Below, in pieces: positions 35,199 through 46,707 of a DNA stretch of 64,000 bases. Position 1 is the stretch's first letter, and each line of letters begins with the position of its first letter. Origin of the DNA: Allantophomopsis cytisporea (taxonomy: Eukaryota; Ascomycota; Leotiomycetes; Phacidiales; Phacidiaceae); contig CP103023.1 in NCBI GenBank assembly GCA_024752435.1, positions 1,798,001-1,862,000 on the forward strand, in the 5' to 3' direction. The translations under genes and the position numbers were made by a program. A model generated the notes under the pieces. It was not told the origin of the DNA and made no database searches. It saw only the letters and a list, made by a program, of their open reading frames with translations.

Positions 35199-35806
35199 TC
35201 ATTTCTTGCCCTTCTTCTTCCCCTTCTTCGCACCGCCCGTCTTCGCCGCCGGCACAGCAGGAACCGCAGCCTTGACCTGCTCAATCGCGCCCTCGACCGC
35301 GCCCTCGACCGCTCCCGTTACGGCAGCAACCACGCCCTCTCCCTCGCCCAAAGCTACATCCTCCTTGCCCTCGGGCAGGCCGGCCATCGTCCGTCCCATG
35401 CGCCCCACTGCCGCCATCAATCGCCCTACCTCTGCCGCTTTCGTCGTCTTGTATTTCAGCGTCACGCCTGTCTTTGGGTCGTATGTCTTCAGAGTCAGTG
35501 CAGCGCGCGGTGGTGGTGGGCGAGTGGACTCTGTCGTTGCTGGTGTTGAAGTTGAGTCTGCTGCGGCGGTGGGTGGGGGGTGAGAAATGGTGTATTTGGT
35601 TGTTATTCGTGTCTGCGAATCGTTAGCTAGGTGCGATACCATGAGCGGGGGGGTACTAGAGCTAGAAGGGTGGTGTGATGGGTTGCTTGGGGGGGTCTCT
35701 TTATGAAGGGTCTCTGGCGCAAACTTGTACGTACGGTTGTTGGACGCGCGTGTAGCAGTAACTGTGACTGAGTGAGCCACTCTTGGCTGGTTTTGTAATA
35801 AGGCAT
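35199..35806 (-). CDS. Signal recognition particle subunit SRP9/SRP21
   Basis: Exons are 35806-35735 (24 codons) and 35612-35199 (122-nt intron). The protein has 161 residues. It binds the Alu-like end of SRP RNA and acts in co-translational targeting to the ER. The join gives MPYYKTSQEWLTQSQLLLHA then RPTT-TRITTKYTI, the usual fungal SRP9 start. The second half of the domain is LTLKTYDPKTGVTLKYKT followed by KAAEVGRLMAAVGRMGRTMA. The tail is acidic/Ala-rich and ends in a Lys-rich KKGKKKGKK. The single frame 35199-36077 runs through the intron and is not the real protein. In yeast the counterpart is Srp21. Confidence 0.85.
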
Positions 35807-36431
35807 TGTGATGTCGTGTGAGCTCGTTGAAAGCCTTTTTTCCGCGCGCGGGGTGTCGACGCTCGTGATTGGGGTGTGGATCGGTGATTGCGTAGGATCG
35901 TGATATCGTGACGGCCAGGCAGGCTGTTGGCGCAATGTTGTAAACGTGCAAGCGTTTAAGTTGTCGAGGATGCAGCTGGAGCTGGTATGTGGGGCTAGAA
36001 ATAAGGTTGTGCGGCTCAACATCCCGCAGCTCTACATGCCAAGATCTTCCGCGTCGGGTCACCTTCACACGAAGCAAAAGAACATCAAAAGTTGTTTATC
36101 TTCAACCAAGGATTGTAACATTAGATAACATTCAGGTTTCTTGACATTCTAGCAGACAACAAATCGAAAGACCTTTAAATATGTTTTGCGTATTTCAGAA
36201 CCTTTAAAAGCACTGGTGTCGAGTTGTATACATTTGAAAGTTATTGAATTTTGGAGTTCAAGGAGTTGCATGAAGTGACCCGACATGGAAGAGCTTGGCG
36301 AGAACGGTGCTTAGGGTGCCGTAAGGCAGCATTGAAGCACCGTACCTAAGGGCTGCGATGTAAACAAGGGTAAAGGCCTAAGGCCCGAGTCATTTCTAAC
36401 GATCAGCATTCTTCATCCACTGCCATTCTAT
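35807..36431. other. Divergent intergenic region SRP9/21 - DUF1308
   Basis: Two promoters. No open frame or RNA gene supported. Confidence 0.55.
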
Positions 36432-38002
36432 ATGATCACGGCTTCAGATGAATATTTAGACCCTGAGAAGGCAATGCAGTCTCTGGATGTTGATCCTGCG
36501 GGTGAGAGGCTTGTCTCAGATCTCTTAATAAATTGTCAAGTCCTCGTTGCGGAATTGGAGCTATTCCAACAATATCTCGTGACTCAGAGGAAGGAGGTCA
36601 ACGTAGAATTGAGGCATTATAAAGGTTCTGTGAAAACTGAGCTCAAGTCTTTGGAAAAGGTATTGTTTGCAAAAATTCGGTTATGCTCTTTGCTATCCAT
36701 ACCCCGATGGATACTGTAAGAATCAATAGACTAATGAAAGGATAGCTTTCTGTTGCAGATCCAACTGCTGAAAGAACCTTACATACCATCAGATCCTCAA
36801 ATTTTCCATTCTATGCTGCAGTATGGAACGTCGTGAAAGGCTGTACCGGTGTCATTGCCCTACAGAAAAGGTTTTATTGGGCACCGGGTCATCAACCTGA
36901 CGGTGACAGCCACTTCAAGCCGACCTCTTCAAAGCATAAGAAGCAAAGTGCACTTATCGACATTGTTGCAGACAATGGTGCAGAGTGGATCAAAATTTCT
37001 AGTGTCACTGCAAAACGAATACTGTTTGATATGGCAAAGAATGGTTGGGTTGACGATGATTCGAGCGACGACGAGTACGATAATAATCGAGGCTCAGAAG
37101 ACGACGATGATGACTCCGAAGGCCTAATGAAGCAAGCTGAAGCTATGGTAAAAGCTTCCCAAGCTATTCGTGTTCGATATCGACATCCAAAATTGAGGAT
37201 TCTTTTGCCAAAGGTCGAATTGGGACTTATCAAAGAAGTCGATAACCTCATTGAGAAGATCCGTTCGCTAGGGATTTCTGTGGAAACTGCTGGACAAGTT
37301 AAGACTGCACCACCTATTGAGGAGGTCTTAGGCAAACTTGCAGTAGACCCATTTGCTGATTTCTCAAACACTTTGAATGTTGATTGCACTGTTTTGCTGG
37401 CGTTTGTCAGTGACCTGTCACATAGTCACGTGGACCCAGAGGATTGGCATCATAAGGCTATATTACGTCAGATTGAGGTGGAAAGGGAAGACCATTTACT
37501 ACCCAACAGTCTGTTTCCTGCTTGTGGAAGTAGGAAACTGGTATGCACTCGCGAAGCTGCAACGAGAATGTATGAGATTGTCAGTCTTATTGGCACAGAC
37601 ACAGAGAAGGAGCGGACCGCATACCTCATGGACGCTGATGGAAGCACTCCAAAAACCAAAGAAGAACGTATCGAAGGCTTCAGACGTCTCTCTGAATATG
37701 ATATTCCAGGGAATTGGAGCCTTCCTATCGAAATTATCGATGTTGACATAGAAAAAGTCAAGGGGGGCCTACCTCCCATTGCTCAGAGGGCATCAGAGAG
37801 TCTTTCGGATATCAATCGATCAGTTTTCTTGTATGGATGGTACACAAAGTACACCACCATCAGTAGTAACAGGACTGTGGCGAAAGAGATTGAATTATCG
37901 GTGGAGAATAACCGCCTGAGTGAAGAAGACGAAGGACCACATATTTGGCTGTGTCCAACGGCTCGATCACTTGTGGGTAAAGAGAAAACTAGGAGACAGT
38001 GA
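36432..38002 (+). CDS. DUF1308 family protein (C7orf25-like)
   Basis: Exons are 36432-36659 and 36746-38002 (86-nt intron). The protein has 494 residues. The N-terminal helical part (residues 1-100) ends with RSSNFPFYAAVWNVVKGCTG. Then come KSALIDIVADNGAEWIKISS and ITAKRILFDMA-type sequence, the conserved block of the family. An acidic stretch (about 170-190, DDDSSDDEYDNN) separates this from the C-terminal domain, which carries LNVDCTVLLAFVSDLSHSHV and FPACGSRKLVCTREAATRMY. The VDCTVLLAFVSDLS segment, with acidic residues nearby, recalls PIN-like nuclease folds, but that is inference. Cellular role unknown. Confidence 0.8.
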
Positions 38003-38764
38003 GCTTAGTACATATGTGCTACGCACAGTGTCGCCATGAGATTTTCTATTTGCGTAGTGACTGAAGGACCTTTCGCAAATGTGATTGATTGCTTTTAATT
38101 GGAGGTTGCTCACAATATTGTTTTGACATTTTCTGCTAGAAAATCCGAAAGTTCCCAATACATACTTAATGGCAATCGTGGCAGCCGGTTCTTCCCATGG
38201 AAACGTCAACCAGTCGTTCCGTTTCGTGAGCTGTAATTGGGGAACCTGCCCTGATGATATACTCAGGTAAGTTAGATGTTGATAAACGTCGCTTCTCTTC
38301 TCTTGGCTTCAGAGTGCTCAAGTTGCGCCGTTCTAATACGTGACTCTCACATTCATATTAAACATATCAGTAATAACAATGCAGCGCTGAGTTCACTTTC
38401 CGCTGCCCCCCCCCCCCTCAACGAAAGGGGGCGCTACCTTACCCTGAATTATCACGTGCGGCCGTCAACGACCTTATTGACCAACCTCCCTCACATCCCA
38501 TCTCATACCACACAAACACAAAACACCCATGAAGAGTAATCCGCGACTCTCGTTCTTATATAGTGCTCGTCTTCTTGAACTTTCGCACCTTTTACGACAC
38601 TCACGAAACTTCATCGCTTGTTAGATCTTATTTCAGAGAGGGTAACTATTCTGGACGAACACTGACGGATTGCACGATACCGAAATTCCATCATAACTCA
38701 TGACCAAGTTTATTACAACACCATAGAGTTCCCTAATTCTCAAAATACTTTCCTTGTGGCGGCC
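38003..38764. other. Intergenic with a C homopolymer
   Basis: It holds a run of about 12 C (38406-38417) closely followed by AAAGGGGGCG. The last 300 bp are the leader/promoter of the Gln-rich gene. No coding frame supported. Confidence 0.55.
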
Positions 38765-41353
38765 ATGAAGCGATGCTCACTGTCGGCTGCCCATCTGGGA
38801 CACTTACAACATCTTGTCATGAGCACCAAGCCACGGACAGTTGACAAAGCATCTTATTACGCAGATGCTATCAATCTTACCTTTGGCACTAACTTCACCG
38901 GCTATGACCTTGATATAGCTATTAGCGCTGTTATGAAAGAGATTCGACAGACGATTCCCCAGAGGTATAGCTTCACTGACAACATTCGACTATACTTGCA
39001 TCATCTGTACTATGTTAAGCGGGTAAAGCCAACACCTCACATACGGTCGACTTTGAACCAGCGATTCAACAAGGCATTTAGTGACCGTGAAGTTGAGGAC
39101 GAAGTTGTTCTTATGACGAACTTTGTCAAGGACCATCCGACAGGTTACTGGACCAGATATGAGTACGATGAAATGGCCAATCGTGAAGCAGTCCGGTGTT
39201 TCCTTCGTGGGGCTCCTCATCCTTATAAAGTCAGACTTAAGAGAGAGTCGGATGATGAGAGAAGGCTGGCTAGGTTGCATGGCACCTGGGACATGCCATA
39301 CTATCAGATCGATATCCGAGATGATATCGAGGAATCAGTGAACAATGCACCCGATCTTGCAACTCTGATAGAACTCTGTCGATCCGAACAGGCTCTTGCC
39401 TACCTTCAACATGCAGCAGCGGTAAAACCTTGTCCTCAAGTCAGTGCTATCTCTCGTCCTCCCACAGGTCCTCAAATATTGCCTACGAATATCGCCGGTC
39501 CAAGTCGAAGCAACAATACAACCTCGGCCCAAACCTTAACGATGCAACCGGTTTCCTCTTCGAATGCTGCAAATTCCACTCCGGGAAATCGAAAGAGACC
39601 ATATCCTGATGAGACCATCATAGCCGGACCATCGAATGGGGTGTCATCCTTTAATCAAAATCATGTCGCCAAACTTGTCGAGCCGTTCGCAAAGACACAA
39701 CGAATTAGCTCACGGTCCGTTCAGGGGCGTCACCCAGCTATTGGCAATGCTCATAACTTGGCCAGTTCAGTACACATGATGGTTCAAAATAACTCGCCAT
39801 CTATTATACAGATCACTAGACCCCAGCTGGCAGAGGAACCAAGACAAGATGTACAACCTCCAACAATTCTGAGTATGCAGACAGGGCAATATTCTACGCC
39901 GCCATTGCAACCTGTGCACCAACAACGTTCATCTTTACGTAGTACTGCAAATACCTCAAGCACACCGGCACCTACAGCTGACCTAATGATTCCTCGTATT
40001 CAGCAATCCATGCTGAATGGAGAGGAATATATAGACCTCACAAGCCCTTCTCCGCAGACCAGAGCTCTACCCCCGTCCTCATCGCAACCGGCTCAAATAC
40101 CTCAAATTTCATCCCCTATTAGAGGGACTACTAGCCCCGATCAAACTTTACAGATTAGACAATCATCTGCTAGCGGAAGCCTCGAGGGATCTCAGAATGT
40201 TACTAACAATTTCGGTGGAACGACTCCAGTTGACTGGCTCGGGTGCCGAAATAATGCTGCCGATATTCCTATGAAGCACGGTGGTTGGAGTAATTACCAG
40301 GGAGTTCCACATGAACTTACAAATTGCCCAACTCCTCCAGCTTCTCAGTTTGCGAACTATAGTCCACAAGGTGGAACTCCAATGGTTAGAAGTCCTAGAG
40401 GCGGCCCTATGTCCAAGGCCGGCACCTTCAAGAATGACAAATTAATGATCGGTACCCCTATGTCTCAAAGTGCTTCCAAGGCTCTTCAGAGACCACCCTT
40501 TAACAATGGTCGTCCGCAAAAGTCCTCGCCAGCTCAAAAGCGGCCATCACCTCGCAAATCCCATGGCACTCCAGCCACAAACACAACGCATCCAGGTCAA
40601 TATGCTCTTGACACGGGCGTACTTCCTCAGTCACAGACTCACATGCAACCACCAATGCTACAAAATCGACCACAAATCCAGCAGCAAGTGCAACAGAACA
40701 CAATATCGCCTGCGATTAAACATACACAAACACAGACTCAGCCATCCGAGGTGTTCACTGCTACCCAGGTCTCTCATATGCAACCCCAAAGTCAACAGAT
40801 GAGAGATTCCCCAGCTACACAGGTTGTTCAAACACAACAGCTGAGAGCCTCTCTTATTCCGCAAGTGCGACAAGGCCAGATACAGCCCCCAAGAGACTCT
40901 CCTGCTACGCAGGTCGCGCAGTTGCTGCAACAGTCTCAACAGACAAGATCATCTCTAGCATCGCGAATTCAGCGTGCGCAACACATGAGCAGATCTCCTG
41001 CTTCACAACCTCTACACGGCCAAGTGCAATACCCGAGAGGAGTCAATGGAGCACAAGTCATAGATATGCACTCACAAATGCAGCAACAAACTCAATCCCA
41101 CGCACAACAACAACATATGAGAGGATCTCCTGCACCACAGTACCAGGACGCACAGGCACAGCATCATTTGACGGGATCCGCCTTGCCGCAAGTTGCACCA
41201 CAGTCAATGAATACTCAGGTACAACAGCCATATGCCTATATGCAACTGCCGATGTCAAACACGTATATGCCCTATCTACAAGGACAGCAACAAATCAGAT
41301 CTCAATTCAACGCTCAAGGACAACAACAGGGTCAGTTTGAATGGTCCGGCTGA
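38765..41353 (+). CDS. Gln/Ser/Pro-rich protein with N-terminal helical domain, unknown
   Basis: A single exon of 862 residues from the ATG at 38765 (MKRCSLSAAHLGHLQHLVMS). Residues 1-220 look folded, with two similar helical stretches: YADAINLTFGTNFTGYDLDI and STLNQRFNKAFSDREVEDEV. The spacing LN-x2-F-x3-F is reminiscent of Myb/SANT-like helices of fungal DNA-binding proteins, but no tryptophan pattern supports it fully. Residues 230-862 are disordered, rich in Gln, Ser, Pro and Thr. Near the C-terminus are degenerate repeats of the type RDSPATQVxQ. Such a build fits a transcription or chromatin regulator with a low-complexity activation region; this is inference. No paralogue or family is recognised. 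Confidence 0.75.
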   Translation: MKRCSLSAAHLGHLQHLVMSTKPRTVDKASYYADAINLTFGTNFTGYDLDIAISAVMKEIRQTIPQRYSFTDNIRLYLHHLYYVKRVKPTPHIRSTLNQRFNKAFSDREVEDEVVLMTNFVKDHPTGYWTRYEYDEMANREAVRCFLRGAPHPYKVRLKRESDDERRLARLHGTWDMPYYQIDIRDDIEESVNNAPDLATLIELCRSEQALAYLQHAAAVKPCPQVSAISRPPTGPQILPTNIAGPSRSNNTTSAQTLTMQPVSSSNAANSTPGNRKRPYPDETIIAGPSNGVSSFNQNHVAKLVEPFAKTQRISSRSVQGRHPAIGNAHNLASSVHMMVQNNSPSIIQITRPQLAEEPRQDVQPPTILSMQTGQYSTPPLQPVHQQRSSLRSTANTSSTPAPTADLMIPRIQQSMLNGEEYIDLTSPSPQTRALPPSSSQPAQIPQISSPIRGTTSPDQTLQIRQSSASGSLEGSQNVTNNFGGTTPVDWLGCRNNAADIPMKHGGWSNYQGVPHELTNCPTPPASQFANYSPQGGTPMVRSPRGGPMSKAGTFKNDKLMIGTPMSQSASKALQRPPFNNGRPQKSSPAQKRPSPRKSHGTPATNTTHPGQYALDTGVLPQSQTHMQPPMLQNRPQIQQQVQQNTISPAIKHTQTQTQPSEVFTATQVSHMQPQSQQMRDSPATQVVQTQQLRASLIPQVRQGQIQPPRDSPATQVAQLLQQSQQTRSSLASRIQRAQHMSRSPASQPLHGQVQYPRGVNGAQVIDMHSQMQQQTQSHAQQQHMRGSPAPQYQDAQAQHHLTGSALPQVAPQSMNTQVQQPYAYMQLPMSNTYMPYLQGQQQIRSQFNAQGQQQGQFEWSG

Positions 41354-41925
41354 ACATGATAAGAGACTATTGTATCAGTACGATGAGAGATTGTGTGTCA
41401 TTTCTGTAGCCGCCTGCGATCTGTACGATAAACACAACTTTCTTCGGGGGTTGTGGCTACCTTTAGAACGTTGATAAGACTATGGGGGTAGTACAAATAA
41501 TGTGCATAAATTGAGCTTTCAGGTTGAACAGAACCGGTTCGGTGGATTTGGATTTTTTATTTTTCTCTTTTGTTCATTCTTGTCTGCTGACTCCTTTTCG
41601 GCTTTCTTTTGGGGAGATTTCTTTTCGAACAATAAAGTTTCCTTGGTACTTAATTCTCTTCTTTCCACAAAAGGTTTCGATTTGGAGTCCCATAGTTATG
41701 CGTCTCAGTAAGGCTTCCAGTTTGGTATATTATATAGAAGGTCCTGAAGATAAATAGAAGACTCAAATATAACCACTGCTCGCATTCACTGCGACCTGAG
41801 TGAGATGGAACAATCAATAGTGATTTTCATTTAGAAATTGATTCCAATACCCAACGCCATCTAAGCTACATATTCCAAAATAACGCCCAATATGACCCGG
41901 CCAGGTTCTCAATGCAACATCGCCA
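41354..41925. other. Intergenic between convergent genes
   Basis: 3' flanks. AATAAA at 41631-41636 may serve polyadenylation of the Gln-rich gene. No gene seen. Confidence 0.55.
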
Positions 41926-43816
41926 TTACTTGCTGTCATCCTTATCCTTTTTCACAAGCCTTTCGCCCTCACCCGAGTTCCTCATCATCTCCTCCTCATC
42001 ATCAGACCACTTATCCGCATCCTCTCCTACTGCAAAAATAGTCTCCCCATCAAGAGACTCTCTCGAAATCTGCGGCTCTCGCGAGATTTGATTTGCGGTG
42101 TTATTTCCACGAGGTGCAGGATCGTATCTAGAGCCCTCACTCGCCTGGTTCCTCGTACCACCCTCCTCCTCATCCCCCGAGTCATCGGCACCGAAATCGG
42201 CGATCTCGAACCCCTCATCGTCCTGCGCTAGCTCGTCGCTCATGGCGAAGCGGCGGTTGTTGACGGTAGGACGCCACAGGTAGGCAATGAAGACGACATC
42301 AAAGAAGTAGACAAGGTTGAGCCAGCCGTCAAGAATGAACCAGCGTGTCTTCCAGTGGAAGGGGACGAAGTCGGGGTCTGACACTGAAGCAAACGTAAAC
42401 GAGTTGAAGAAGAAGAAGCCGAAAATCACAAATATCGAACCGAGGATGCACCACCATAGCTTGCGGTACATAAGTAGTTTGGTCACTTGCTTGCGTGCAC
42501 TGAGGTCCTTCATTGTGAGGTTGAGGGAGTTGAGGGTCCATACGTAAAAGGCTGTGAGTGTACCAGCCAATGGGAGGACGACAAGCATTACGAGAGGTCC
42601 TTTGCAATGCGTCAGTCTTGTTTTTGTGTTGTTATAGAGATGAGATACGTACCAGCGCTGTCAGGGGTGATTGACAAACTAGCAATTCCATAAATCATGC
42701 CGAAGGCAAAGTGGGCACCAGCAAGAGATCGAACATAGATCATCGTCTTACCCAAGCTTGGTTTGACAACACCATAACCCATGCATACAATCAAGAGCAA
42801 GAAGAACGAGAACGAGTTGCGCCCCGCATTCAAAATAGCGACAATGATCATCAAAACTTTAGATCCGGCGTTTGTGCCATTTCGGTTTTGGTAATCTATT
42901 TATCAATCAACATATGTAGCATAAGTAGCAACAGTAAGTCACCTACCGTAGAATCCCCATGTCATGAGCATCTCCACAATAAGGAAAATGATGATAGCTG
43001 TAATGTAGTTTTGGACCGGCACTAAAACATGTTAGAAAATCAGTTAAGTATCAATTCAATACACTTACAGATATCAGAACGATTTTGCACATATAAGAAT
43101 GCCCAGAAAGTTCCAATTACTGCGTAAACTATGGCAAGTCCTCCATAGAAGGGAAGTTTGGCAATCTGCGCGGCAGGAAGCTCTCCATAGGCATTCCTAA
43201 ACTCAACAATTGCCGTGTACTCGTCGACGTTATATCCATATGTTCCAACACAGTAATAACCAGTCGTTTTAATCGGGTAGTTTACAGCGTTGGGTTCTTT
43301 CAAATGAACTGCCTGGGTTACGATCAAGCTCTTGGAAGCCTCGGTCTGGTTCGGTGCCAGGATGAATTCACCGAGCTCTGTAGCATTACAGAAGTTGTTG
43401 TCGACATTTTCTTGGTCGCAGATATATTCTTTCTACAAGAAGAATGCCGTCAGCCTTGAAAACATTCCATCCCTCATATGAAAGCTTACCTGCGAGTCAG
43501 GCGTAGGGTAAACACCAATGAGTTCTTCATCCCTCCATTCAAAAATTATCAAGCTAACCATGGGATCCGCATCATCCGCCGCTTCGGTATTCTTGACGAA
43601 TTTCGTGAGGATAAATGGTTCGACCGATCCTCCCCAGGCTCTCCGACTGTACATGCCAGCGCATCGTTGCCTATTCTCATCTTTCTGGTCCTATGAGAAA
43701 GTTAATGTGACCGTACTTGCATGGTAATTCAATTCACATACTAGCTGAACCTCCAAAGCATTGACTGTCAGGATTGACAGGCATAGCAAGAAGAGGCCAT
43801 GTAGCCAGTTCCTCAT
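41926..43816 (-). CDS. Lung seven-transmembrane receptor (LUSTR) / PTM1-like membrane protein
   Basis: Six exons: 43816-43742, 43690-43490, 43432-43069, 43021-42947, 42895-42653 and 42599-41926 (introns 47-57 nt). The protein has 543 residues. A signal peptide (MRNWLHGLFLLCLSILTVNA) leads a luminal domain with Cys residues (QRCAGMYS, YICDQENVDNNFCNATE). Seven hydrophobic segments follow, starting at LPFYGGLAIVYAVIGTFWAF. Typical family sequence: FYDYQNRNGTNAGSKVLMII, CMGYGVVKPSLGKTM, and RWFILDGWLNLVYFFDVVFI. The C-terminal tail is cytosolic, acidic and Ser-rich (DDSGDEEEGG, DKWSDDEEEM). Yeast Ptm1 and relatives sit in Golgi/endosomal membranes; exact function is unsettled. Divergent from NCS2. 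Confidence 0.9.
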
Positions 43817-44210
43817 CTTTACTCTAGCCTCGTAGGCTCAACTTTATGGGAAATATCGATCGAGATCCGGATGATCGAGAATTTGGTTCTAGAGAATTTG
43901 CGTCAGAGCTTTATCAGATGTATTCCTGTAAAGCGCGTTGTAAATGGCAGGTTCAGGGTTGTATGGGGTTGGCTGTAAATATTGCGGTAACTGGGGACTC
44001 CAATGAGGTACGAAGCTGTTGCGACGCTTACTGTACAGTGACCATCGGCGGGAGTGTGGACACTGAACAGTGGACACACTACACCCCTGGTCCGAGGTGT
44101 CGGGGCTAGCCGCGTATGGTGCTCCGCGCGTCATGCAAGGCTGATATTTTTAATTTCTATCTTGACAGCCAGCTCGAGCAGCAATTATTTCCCCCAAATA
44201 TACAACAATA
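43817..44210. other. Divergent intergenic region LUSTR / NCS2
   Basis: A 394-bp shared promoter region. No gene or clear motif assigned. Confidence 0.55.
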
Positions 44211-45403
44211 ATGGCACAACAAGATTCTGGAGCGTCTACCAAGGCGATCTGTAGGAGGTGTAGTGAGGTTGAAGCTACTCAGCATATCAGATCAGAGCCT
44301 GTTTGCAGGTGATAAACTAAAGTCTTTCTGGAATGATTTCATACTGACTCATCTCTAGAAACTGTTTTGTTAACTATGTCGCTACAAAATGTATCAAGCG
44401 CATGGAAACCTACAAGACACGCGGACCGGGCTCGGATTCGAAGTCGCCAAAAAAGATGCTGATTCCTATATCATTCGGGTCGTCTTCGATGAGCTTGCTG
44501 TACATCTTAGATAACCAGCTACAGTCACAGATGAAGCGCATGGGGCGAACAAATTACGAACTATACCCCGTGTTTGTGACGTGCGGACCATATTCAGTTG
44601 CCGAGAGAGAATCTCTAGATGCGAGGATAAAGGAATGTTCGATCAGATTTCCAACACTGAATTTTATCACAAGCGATCTTACGAGGGCCATTGATCCTGA
44701 AGTTATGGATCTGAAGGCCGCTGGGATTGAGATAGCGTCTGAGATCTCGACGGAAAATACACCGGAGCATCAACTACAGAATATCTTCGATTCTCTGCCC
44801 TCGGCTAGCTCCAAAGCTGATCTCAAGTCGACTTTAATGACACGACTTTTTGTGGATTTGGCGAAGGCACGTAAATGCCAATCAATACTGTTTGGCGATT
44901 CCACAACTCGACTTGCGGAGAAGACGCTTACAGAGACTTCGATGGGGCGCGGATTCTCCTTACCATGGCAGGTATCAGATGGCATGTCGCCATACGGGAT
45001 CAATTTTCACTACCCCCTTCGCGATCTACTTAAAAAAGAGCTTGTTACGTTTACAGCACTTGTCGAACCGTCTTTGATCAACATTGTTATTCCTGAAGTC
45101 TCGAAGATCAATGTCTCGGCCTCCGCTAAGTCAACAACGATCGATGACCTGATGGCCCAGTACTTCGAATCTGTAGAAGAGAACTTTCCCAGTATTGTCG
45201 CAAACGTAGTGCGTACGACAAGTAAGCTTCAGCCGGCATCCCATCTGGGCACGACATCTTGCGCTTTGTGTGGACTTCCTGTAGCTGAGGGCACTGACGG
45301 CATTCATGGATGGGGTGGAGATCAAAGCTTTGACGCCAGACCAGCTAGCACTGACGACCATGCCACTTTATGCTATGGCTGCTCACGATCTATCAATGGC
45401 TGA
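44211..45403 (+). CDS. NCS2: Cytoplasmic tRNA 2-thiolation protein 2 (Ncs2/Ctu2)
   Basis: Exons are 44211-44308 and 44359-45403 (50-nt intron with CTGAC branch site). The protein has 380 residues. Ncs2 pairs with Ncs6 to thiolate U34 of tRNA-Lys, -Glu and -Gln. The N-terminal zinc motif is AICRRCSEVEATQ, then EPVCRNCFVNYVATKCIKRM; the fourth-cysteine region is created only by the splice. The ATP-pyrophosphatase-like fold is degenerate, as known for Ctu2 (LIPISFGSSSMSLLYILDNQ instead of an SGGKDS loop). LFGDSTTRLAEKTLTETSMG and FHYPLRDLLKKELVTF follow. The C-terminal motif is SCALCGLPVAEG ... LCYGCSRSI. All features fit Ncs2. Its stop lies 217 bp from the convergent OAC1-like stop. Confidence 0.93.
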
Positions 45404-45620
45404 AGAACTATGCTGGCTGTATCTGACATTGTTCATTCAATATCTATCAACAAATCCAGGGGCGATGCTGTCCCCGATCATTATGTGCCATTTCCAATTG
45501 ATGGCATGAGATCTAGTAATACCTCACAATATATAACATGCAGGCCCGAACCATATTCTACAAAGTTGCAGACCACCTACTCCACCCTCACTGCAACACG
45601 AACGCCGTATAAACAGACTT

Positions 45621-46707
45621 TTAGATCGCCGTTGCAGGAAGGATTCTCTGCTCGAACTTTCGCATCAACTTGTTAGTCTGCTCTGCCAGACTGAGCGTTA
45701 GGATGGTGTGCGGTAGGATTCTTGCCAAATGTGGCAAGAAGCCCTTGTATATAGCCAGGAAGCCCTCAGTACGGATGGTCTTTCCTAAGCAATCAAATAC
45801 ACCCTTGTACAGGTTTCCATTCTGGTTGTACATGCGTGACATGATGGTGTCTGTCAAAAAATCAGCTTGGTTCGGGAAAATATGACAAGTGTTCAAGGCT
45901 TACCGGGTGGATGCATCACACAGCACACAACAAAACCGGAGGCAGTGCTACTAGCCAAGTGTAAAGCTGGTCCTTCTTCCATACCCAAGTGCTTGACGAG
46001 ACGTCTCTTGGCAAAAAAGTAGGTAGGTAATTGGACCGAACTGCCAAAACCAGTCCTGACCATCGCAGCAGTGACACCTCTGTAAAGGCCTTTGATGCCC
46101 TCCGAGCCATAAATTTGTTTCATGCCATCGACGGCATTCTTGTAGGTATGTTGAGTTCCTACAGGAGCGTTTGGAGAGAAACTTTGTAATCTCGTCTTGA
46201 CCAAGAAGAAAGGACTTCCAAAGGCCGCGCCTAGAATGCCGGAGGTTGCGCCAGAGAAAATATTGATGCCAAGAGATTGCTTGGTAGAATCGCTGTAGAT
46301 GACAGTTGTCACTGAATTTCGGATAGGCTCGTAGAATCCCAACCGGCAACCGTTCAAGATCATCTGGTAGATATAGGCCGCACCAATACCACGGTAGATA
46401 CCCTTGACACCCTCATTTCGCACGATGGTAGAGACACCATGGAAAGGACCTTTGTAGAGCTTTTCTTGGAGACATTTTGATTGAAGTTCACCTTGCAATT
46501 GCATGCTGGGAGTGGTATAAGTCTGGTGTCTGGCAAGTAATCATATTGGACTTAAGACTTACCGGATCTTGACAGTTTCGAAAGGATGTGTTGCTGTAAC
46601 AGCCCCGCATGCTGCGATACCTCCGGCAACGAACGCACTGCGATTTTGTTAATATCCAATGTTCTATACCCGTTATTATAAAGCGTTTACCCGATAGTTG
46701 TTGACAT
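45621..46707 (-). CDS. OAC1: Mitochondrial carrier, oxaloacetate/sulfate carrier (OAC1)-like
   Basis: Exons are 46707-46691 (17 nt), 46637-46563, 46505-45904 and 45850-45621 (introns of 53, 57 and 53 nt). The protein has 307 residues. Six-helix inner-membrane carrier of the SLC25 family. Three signature repeats: THPFETVKIRMQLQGEL, GSPFFLVKTRLQSF and MHPPDTIMSRMYNQNGNLYK. The degenerate second signature and the HPPDT-MSRMYNQ third signature are typical of yeast Oac1, which exchanges oxaloacetate, sulfate and related acids. Substrate is inferred from that resemblance. The first two exons are so short that simple open-frame reading starts only at MQLQGELQ and would miss the first helix. Shares a CCAAT-rich divergent promoter with SWD2. 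Confidence 0.85.

Noticed and set aside
35627..36077. Long minus-strand frame upstream of the SRP9/21 domain
   Set aside because: The SRP9 N-terminus is in another frame and joins through a 122-nt intron; the continuous frame runs through that intron and upstream DNA.
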